Shown: positions 60,021 to 64,000 of the stretch, piece after piece
Layout: the number at the start of each line of letters is the position of its first letter
Numbering within the stretch: position 1 is the stretch's first letter
Origin: Fretibacterium sp.
GTDB lineage: Bacteria; Synergistota; Synergistia; Synergistales; Aminobacteriaceae
Reading direction: 5' to 3'
Length of the DNA: 64,000 bases
NCBI GenBank assembly: GCA_024695065.1
Contig: JAILIX010000099.1
Location: forward strand, 1-64,000
Notes under the pieces: generated by a model
What the model was told of the DNA's origin: nothing
The model's input: the letters and a program-made list of their open reading frames with translations, nothing else
Database searches by the model: none
Position numbers and translations under genes: made by a program

Positions 60021-61169
60021 TCACCTCACAGCCTGTTCCAGGTCGTGGACAAGACCACTGATAATCCGCAGCAGCCCGGCGTCAGGCGGAGAGCTCTCCG
60101 CCCGCTGAAACAGAAGCTGCAGGCGGTCCTGCTGGGGACGGGTCAAAAGCGTCTCAAGTTCAAGGAGGGAAAGCTTGAGCTCACGAAGCTGCTGAGCCCC
60201 ATCCCTGCCCGATTCGGAGAAGGCGGACTGCCCCTCGGGGGAAAATCCTCCACTGCCGGCCCAGACTGCCGCTCCACGGACGACCGCATCCTCCGTCCCA
60301 TGGAGCAGGTGTCTGGGTTTGGGGCCCTCCCGCCGAAGGATAGTCTTAAGCAGAGGAATGACGGCTGAACCGCCGGTTGAAATCAGGTGGTCTGGAGAGT
60401 ATGTTTTCCACAGCCGCCACACTGTGTGAATAATCCGCCGGAGTGAAAAACGGATGAGACACTCCAGATCTTCCCGGTAAATCGTCAGCTCAGGGGAAGG
60501 CCAGTCTGCCGGCGCAAGGGACACTCCACTTTCAAGGACAGGGGGTGTCCAGCGGATGGATTTCACTTTTGAGAGCTCTATCTTGATTTTCTCCGCCTCA
60601 TGAACCAGCCCAATCTGCCGCAGTTCACCTTTTCTCAGCGACAGCCGCAGCCGTGCCTGCAGCCACGCCGCCAGCGCCTCATCATAATCCCTGCCGCCGG
60701 GGAGCCCCGCCTCCACACTCTCCAGAACATGCCAGGCACCATGTCTGTAATCCACCACGGAAAGAACGGTCCCGGCACCAAAGTCCAGCACAAGGCTGCG
60801 CCCCCTGCAGCCCAGAGCCAGAGCGGCAGCGCAGGGCTCCGGGATAACCGCCGCCCTTGTTACCCCCGCAGCGTTTGCGGACCGCACCACAATCCCCTTC
60901 TGCTCCTCAGTGAGCCCCACAGGGACCGCCAGCACACAGGAGACGACAAAATCGTTCAGACAGACCTCCGCATCTTCGCGCAGAGTCAGGATAAGAGGCG
61001 TGATAAGGTCAGGCAGGGCATGCCTCGCGCTGTTTTTCCACTTCATGGCGGAGGGCATATCGGATTCTTTCAGGCGGTTGGGAATCAGCTTCACGATTTT
61101 ATCAGGCCCCGCAAAGGCAACGCTGGCTCTGTGCGTCCCAAGGTTCATTCCCACAGCAGCACCCTTCAC
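60021..61169 (-). CDS. Hsp70-like ATPase lacking a substrate-binding domain
   Basis: 382 residues, actin/Hsp70 fold. Recognisable DnaK elements: AVPVGLTEEQKGIVVRSANAAG and IPEPCAAALALGCR (equivalent to NEPTAAALAYG), the phosphate loop VLDFGAGTVLSVVD (equivalent to DLGGGTFDVS), and ISTGGSAVIPLLK (equivalent to GGSSRIPxV). The first phosphate loop is degenerate (VGMNLGTHRASVAF). The protein ends soon after the ATPase domain with a helical tail of about 60 residues, so the beta-sandwich substrate domain and lid are missing. GTG start overlaps the mtaB stop. It is not the housekeeping DnaK; its role is unknown. Confidence 0.8.
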   Translation of the reverse strand: MKGAAVGMNLGTHRASVAFAGPDKIVKLIPNRLKESDMPSAMKWKNSARHALPDLITPLILTLREDAEVCLNDFVVSCVLAVPVGLTEEQKGIVVRSANAAGVTRAAVIPEPCAAALALGCRGRSLVLDFGAGTVLSVVDYRHGAWHVLESVEAGLPGGRDYDEALAAWLQARLRLSLRKGELRQIGLVHEAEKIKIELSKVKSIRWTPPVLESGVSLAPADWPSPELTIYREDLECLIRFSLRRIIHTVWRLWKTYSPDHLISTGGSAVIPLLKTILRREGPKPRHLLHGTEDAVVRGAAVWAGSGGFSPEGQSAFSESGRDGAQQLRELKLSLLELETLLTRPQQDRLQLLFQRAESSPPDAGLLRIISGLVHDLEQAVR

Positions 61170-62506
61170 AGCACATCCCCCTCAAGACGGCCCTCTTCCG
61201 CAGAGCGCACCCGAATGCGCACAGTCTCGTTGGGCACAAGGTCTCTGTCCCCGATGTTCCACATTGCCTCAAGGAAATGCAGGGTGTGCCCGCGGCCCCG
61301 GCCCTCGCACTCCTGTTCCTCAGCCAGCACGTCCAGCTCCTGGCCCACAAAGCCCCCCGCGTAGTTCCTCAGCAGCTCGTCGCCCAGAGTCATCGCCCGG
61401 CTCACACGCTCGTCCTGCACATCAGGCGGAACAGCCCCCGGCAGCTCCGCCGCCGCTGTACCCGGCCGCAGGGAAAAGGGGAAAACATGAACCCGCCCCA
61501 TCCCAACCCGGCGCATGACAGAAAGCGTATTCTGAAACGCTGTCTCTCCTTCACCGGGAAATCCCACAAGGATGTCACTGGAGATATGCAGGGCCTTCCC
61601 CAGCCGGGCACGCGCCGTGTCACAGACACGGGCAAACTCCTCCGCCGTATAGCCCCGCCGCATGAGGGCCAGAATGCCATCGTCCCCGCTCTGCAGGGGC
61701 AGATGAAGGTGCGGACAGAACACCGGACTGTCTGCCAGAGCGTCAAGCAACGCCTCATCCAGTGAAAAGGGTTCAAGGGATCCCATCCTCAGCCGCTCAA
61801 GCCCCTCGACCCCCGACAGAGCACGGACCAGCTCCGCCAGAGAAGAGCCCGTGTCGCGGCCATAGGTCCCCAGGTGAATCCCCGTCAGGACCACCTCGCG
61901 GCAGCCTCCCTCCACAAGGCGGCGCGCCTCCTTCAGAACATTCTCAACGGGACGGCTGACCGGACGCCCCCTCAGGAAGGGAATAATGCAGTAGGTGCAG
62001 AAATGGGAACAGCCGTCCTGCACCTTAACGAAAGCCCGCGTGTGCAGGCCGGTATCCCGGAGAGGCATCTCCTCCCATCCTTCAATGGGAGGGAGCAGAC
62101 GAAGATCCTGAAAAGGACGTTCTCCTCTGTATGGAAGGGCGCCCGCCATCATCTCCAGCGCAGCCGGAAGGCGGGACTTGCCGCGGCTGCCCACCAGGAG
62201 ATCCACACCAAGGGTCCGGGCCTCACCGGCATCCACCGACTGGGCCCAGCAGCCGCAGACGGCCACCAGCCCCTCCTCCCCTACGGCGCGGCGGGCCCGG
62301 CGGACACACTGTCGGCACTTGCGGTCAGCCTCCGCCGTTACGGAACAGGTGACAAGCACAGCCGCCTCAGCCTCCGCCGGCTCACGGACCACCGACGCGC
62401 CCATCGCCTCAAGGGCGCCGGTCAGAAAGTCCCCCTCACAGAGGTTTGATCGGCACCCAAGGACGTGAATCCAGACCTTGAGGCCCTTAAGCCCCATTCT
62501 GACCAT
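61166..62506 (-). CDS. mtaB: tRNA (t6A37) methylthiotransferase MtaB
   Basis: 446 residues, radical SAM methylthiotransferase. N-terminal cluster cysteines: VLGCRSNLCEGD, VLVTCSVT and AVCGCWAQ. The radical SAM triad is QDGCSHFCTYCIIPFLRG, and a C-terminal TRAM domain (about 380-446) binds RNA. The cysteine spacing and LGCRSN form point to the MtaB (t6A to ms2t6A) rather than the MiaB branch. ATG 62506 is seven bases after the prmA stop with GAGGCGA upstream. tsaB and tsaE for the precursor t6A lie elsewhere in the window. Confidence 0.93.
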   Translation of the reverse strand: MVRMGLKGLKVWIHVLGCRSNLCEGDFLTGALEAMGASVVREPAEAEAAVLVTCSVTAEADRKCRQCVRRARRAVGEEGLVAVCGCWAQSVDAGEARTLGVDLLVGSRGKSRLPAALEMMAGALPYRGERPFQDLRLLPPIEGWEEMPLRDTGLHTRAFVKVQDGCSHFCTYCIIPFLRGRPVSRPVENVLKEARRLVEGGCREVVLTGIHLGTYGRDTGSSLAELVRALSGVEGLERLRMGSLEPFSLDEALLDALADSPVFCPHLHLPLQSGDDGILALMRRGYTAEEFARVCDTARARLGKALHISSDILVGFPGEGETAFQNTLSVMRRVGMGRVHVFPFSLRPGTAAAELPGAVPPDVQDERVSRAMTLGDELLRNYAGGFVGQELDVLAEEQECEGRGRGHTLHFLEAMWNIGDRDLVPNETVRIRVRSAEEGRLEGDVL

Positions 62507-62513
62507 ATTCGCC

Positions 62514-63413
62514 TCAGGCATGGGCCCTTCTGGCCCGGCAGCCCCACCAATCGCCGGCACGGAGCTCCCGTTCCACCGTCAGCCCCGACGTTGACAGGGC
62601 GGAGAGAAAGACTCCCCGCTCCATTTCCGTCATGCCGGAGAAAACTGCGCACCCCTTGGGCTTCAGAACCCGCTTCACGTCAGGCAGCATGGTCAGGTTA
62701 GGTGTCAGGAGGATATTGGCAGTGAGAACGTTCGCCTGAATCTCCACCCCGTTCAGCAGATTGCCAACGTCAATGTCACAGACATTGGCGCTGATCGCGT
62801 TCAGGTTCATGTTGCGGCGGACCTCATCCAGCGTCGTGGGGTCAAGGTCGCGGGCGACGGCATGAGACGCGCCGAGCTTCAGGGCAGCAATAAAGAGGAT
62901 TCCCGTCCCCGTGCCGACATCCAGAATCGTGTCCCCCTGCCGGACCGCATCCTCCAGCAGCTCAAGGGCAATCCGGGTGCTCTCATGGTAGCCTGTCCCA
63001 AAGGCCGAGGAGGGGTAAATATAAATGGGAATCCGCCCATCTTCCGCCTTGTTCTTGTGCCAGGGGGCCATGACCGTGAGGGAACGCCCCACATTCACCG
63101 GGGGGAAGGACTCCAGATGCTGTGTGCTCCAGGACTGGTTCTCCGTCTTCTGTTTGCGGAGCACCGTGATTCCCTCAAAAGAAGGGAGAAGAGTTTTCAA
63201 CCGCTCCAGCAGAGCGTCAATATCCTGCGAGCCCAGATAATCGGCACGCAGCACCAGCTTGCCATCCTCCTCCAGGAACTCTGAGCCGATCGCACCGCTT
63301 ATTGCCCCCAGAGTCAGGAGACGCTCCTCGTCCCAGGAACGGTTCTCACCGGGGGTAAGTCCAAAATCGACGGTCCACCAATAGTTTGCCGCGGCTCCCT
63401 CAAAAGGCTCCAT
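62514..63413 (-). CDS. prmA: Ribosomal protein L11 methyltransferase
   Basis: 299 residues. PrmA signatures: SSAFGTGYHESTRIALELL (family AFGTGxHxTT), the SAM loop ILDVGTGTGILFIAALKLGA, and VLTANILLTPNL (NI motif). It methylates L11 at several amino groups. Start directly abuts the stop of the PHP gene upstream. The usual GxGSGIL loop is GTGTGIL here, a common variation. Confidence 0.92.
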   Translation of the reverse strand: MEPFEGAAANYWWTVDFGLTPGENRSWDEERLLTLGAISGAIGSEFLEEDGKLVLRADYLGSQDIDALLERLKTLLPSFEGITVLRKQKTENQSWSTQHLESFPPVNVGRSLTVMAPWHKNKAEDGRIPIYIYPSSAFGTGYHESTRIALELLEDAVRQGDTILDVGTGTGILFIAALKLGASHAVARDLDPTTLDEVRRNMNLNAISANVCDIDVGNLLNGVEIQANVLTANILLTPNLTMLPDVKRVLKPKGCAVFSGMTEMERGVFLSALSTSGLTVERELRAGDWWGCRARRAHA

Positions 63414-64000
63414 TTATAATGTCCTCCTTGCATGGATAAAGTCCATCACCCTCCGGGCTGACGTGTTCAGGACCTGTTCCTCCGGAAAGCCTATCTCGTC
63501 CAGCAGCGCTGCAGCCCGCGCAGAATCTCCCACCCTCCAGCAGGTGTGCGCATCAGAATCTACCGAGACGAAAGCCCCGCAGCGGGCGCAGGCCGCCATC
63601 AGACGCTTCGCGTTCTCAAGGTGCCTCGGGCTGATGTCGAAGGCATGGTGCTCGTTGAGCTCAACGACCTTGCCCCGCGCGGCCCACACAGGCACGACAG
63701 CCTCCACATCAAAGGGATAATCCGGGGATTCAGGATGCCCGATCATGTCAATCCGGGGGTTCTCCGCCAGGGCCAGATACAGCTCTGTGTAGTCGCAGCC
63801 CTCCTCAGGGATGAGAATGTTCTCATGAAGGCTGGCGATACGCCATTCAAGCCGCTCCAGCAACCCCCCGGGCATATCCAGCTTTCCCTGTCTGTCCAGG
63901 ACGTTGATCTCCACTCCACGCAGAACAGTGACCTCTCCAATCTGCCGCGGCAGCGCTCTCAGATTGGAAAAATGAAGAATCTGACAGCTTCCGGGCATAG
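63414..64000 (-). CDS. PHP-domain phosphatase (YcdX-like), N-terminus outside the window
   Basis: About 195 codons are visible and the frame continues past the window edge. PHP-family landmarks: LRGVEINVLDRQG, DMIGHPESPDYPFD and ELNEHHAFD, and a final metal motif SVDSDAHTCWRVGD. The expected first motif (HxHT, near the N-terminus) would lie upstream of base 64000. Such trinuclear-metal phosphatases act on small phosphates; the substrate is unknown. First visible gene of a minus-strand operon with prmA, mtaB and the Hsp70-like gene. Confidence 0.85.
   Translation of the reverse strand, partial: MPGSCQILHFSNLRALPRQIGEVTVLRGVEINVLDRQGKLDMPGGLLERLEWRIASLHENILIPEEGCDYTELYLALAENPRIDMIGHPESPDYPFDVEAVVPVWAARGKVVELNEHHAFDISPRHLENAKRLMAACARCGAFVSVDSDAHTCWRVGDSARAAALLDEIGFPEEQVLNTSARRVMDFIHARRTL

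Noticed and set aside
1-64000. CRISPR arrays, rRNA genes, complete insertion sequences or prophage
   Set aside because: No regularly spaced repeats, no rRNA-like stretches and no transposase or phage structural genes were seen; the only mobility gene is the degenerate integrase.

Overview
The window is a 64 kb piece of a bacterial chromosome, GC-rich and densely coded, with mostly complete genes in short operons (4-bp ATGA/GTGA overlaps are common). It carries no rRNA, CRISPR array, complete phage or complete insertion sequence. The gene mix suggests a member of the Synergistota: two tripartite TRAP carboxylate transporters, two iron-type ABC importers with a fused double permease, a 2-hydroxyacyl-CoA dehydratase/double-cubane-type redox operon with yedF, SpoIID without sporulation genes, and many TTG starts. 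The phylum call is inference from gene content, not from a marker-gene tree.

Layout. 1-203: end of a thioredoxin-like gene. 263-7379 (minus): two tandem copies of a partner-switching signalling cassette, each with a membrane PP2C/SpoIIE-type phosphatase and a STAS domain fused to an aminoglycoside-phosphotransferase-like pseudokinase. 7380-9076: a degenerate ORF, a Gfo/Idh/MocA oxidoreductase and a small hypothetical protein. 9280-13660 (plus): two HgdB/YjiM-like dehydratase components flanking yedF and an HgdC-type ATPase activator. 13773-24290 (minus): housekeeping block ftsK, mltG, queA, a SpoIID-like gene, ruvB, ruvA, ruvC, yebC, nadE.

24505-28110 (plus): a TRAP transporter (dctP, terminator, dctQ, dctM) and a zinc-ribbon membrane protein. 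28148-33774 (minus): a complete N-acetylglucosamine PTS set (EIICB, HAD phosphatase, EIIA, HPr, enzyme I) with nagB but no nagA. 33881-36631 (minus): amidohydrolase and a dipeptide-type binding protein. 36711-36786: tRNA-Glu(CTC) with its own promoter and terminator. 36886-40607 (minus): cupin, rhodanese and a second TRAP transporter. 40792-43133 (plus): nnrD, a small membrane protein, tsaE, tsaB. 43157-44688: an orphan sugar-binding protein and an HD hydrolase, divergently transcribed around a palindrome.

44868-56156: two Fbp-type ABC importers, both minus strand, flanking an orphan GspE/PilB-type ATPase and a class II aldolase. Each has an internal hairpin between the binding-protein gene and the permease gene, which would favour excess binding protein. 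56564-58700: decayed accessory DNA, namely a subtilase pseudogene with an internal deletion next to a P4-type integrase that has lost its catalytic tyrosine and first arginine. 58823-64000: M20 amidohydrolase (plus), then (minus) a PHP phosphatase running off the end, prmA, mtaB and an Hsp70-like ATPase without a substrate-binding domain.

The most unusual content is the duplicated STAS-pseudokinase/PP2C signalling cassette. The dehydratase-like redox operon with yedF and the broken subtilase/integrase pair come next.
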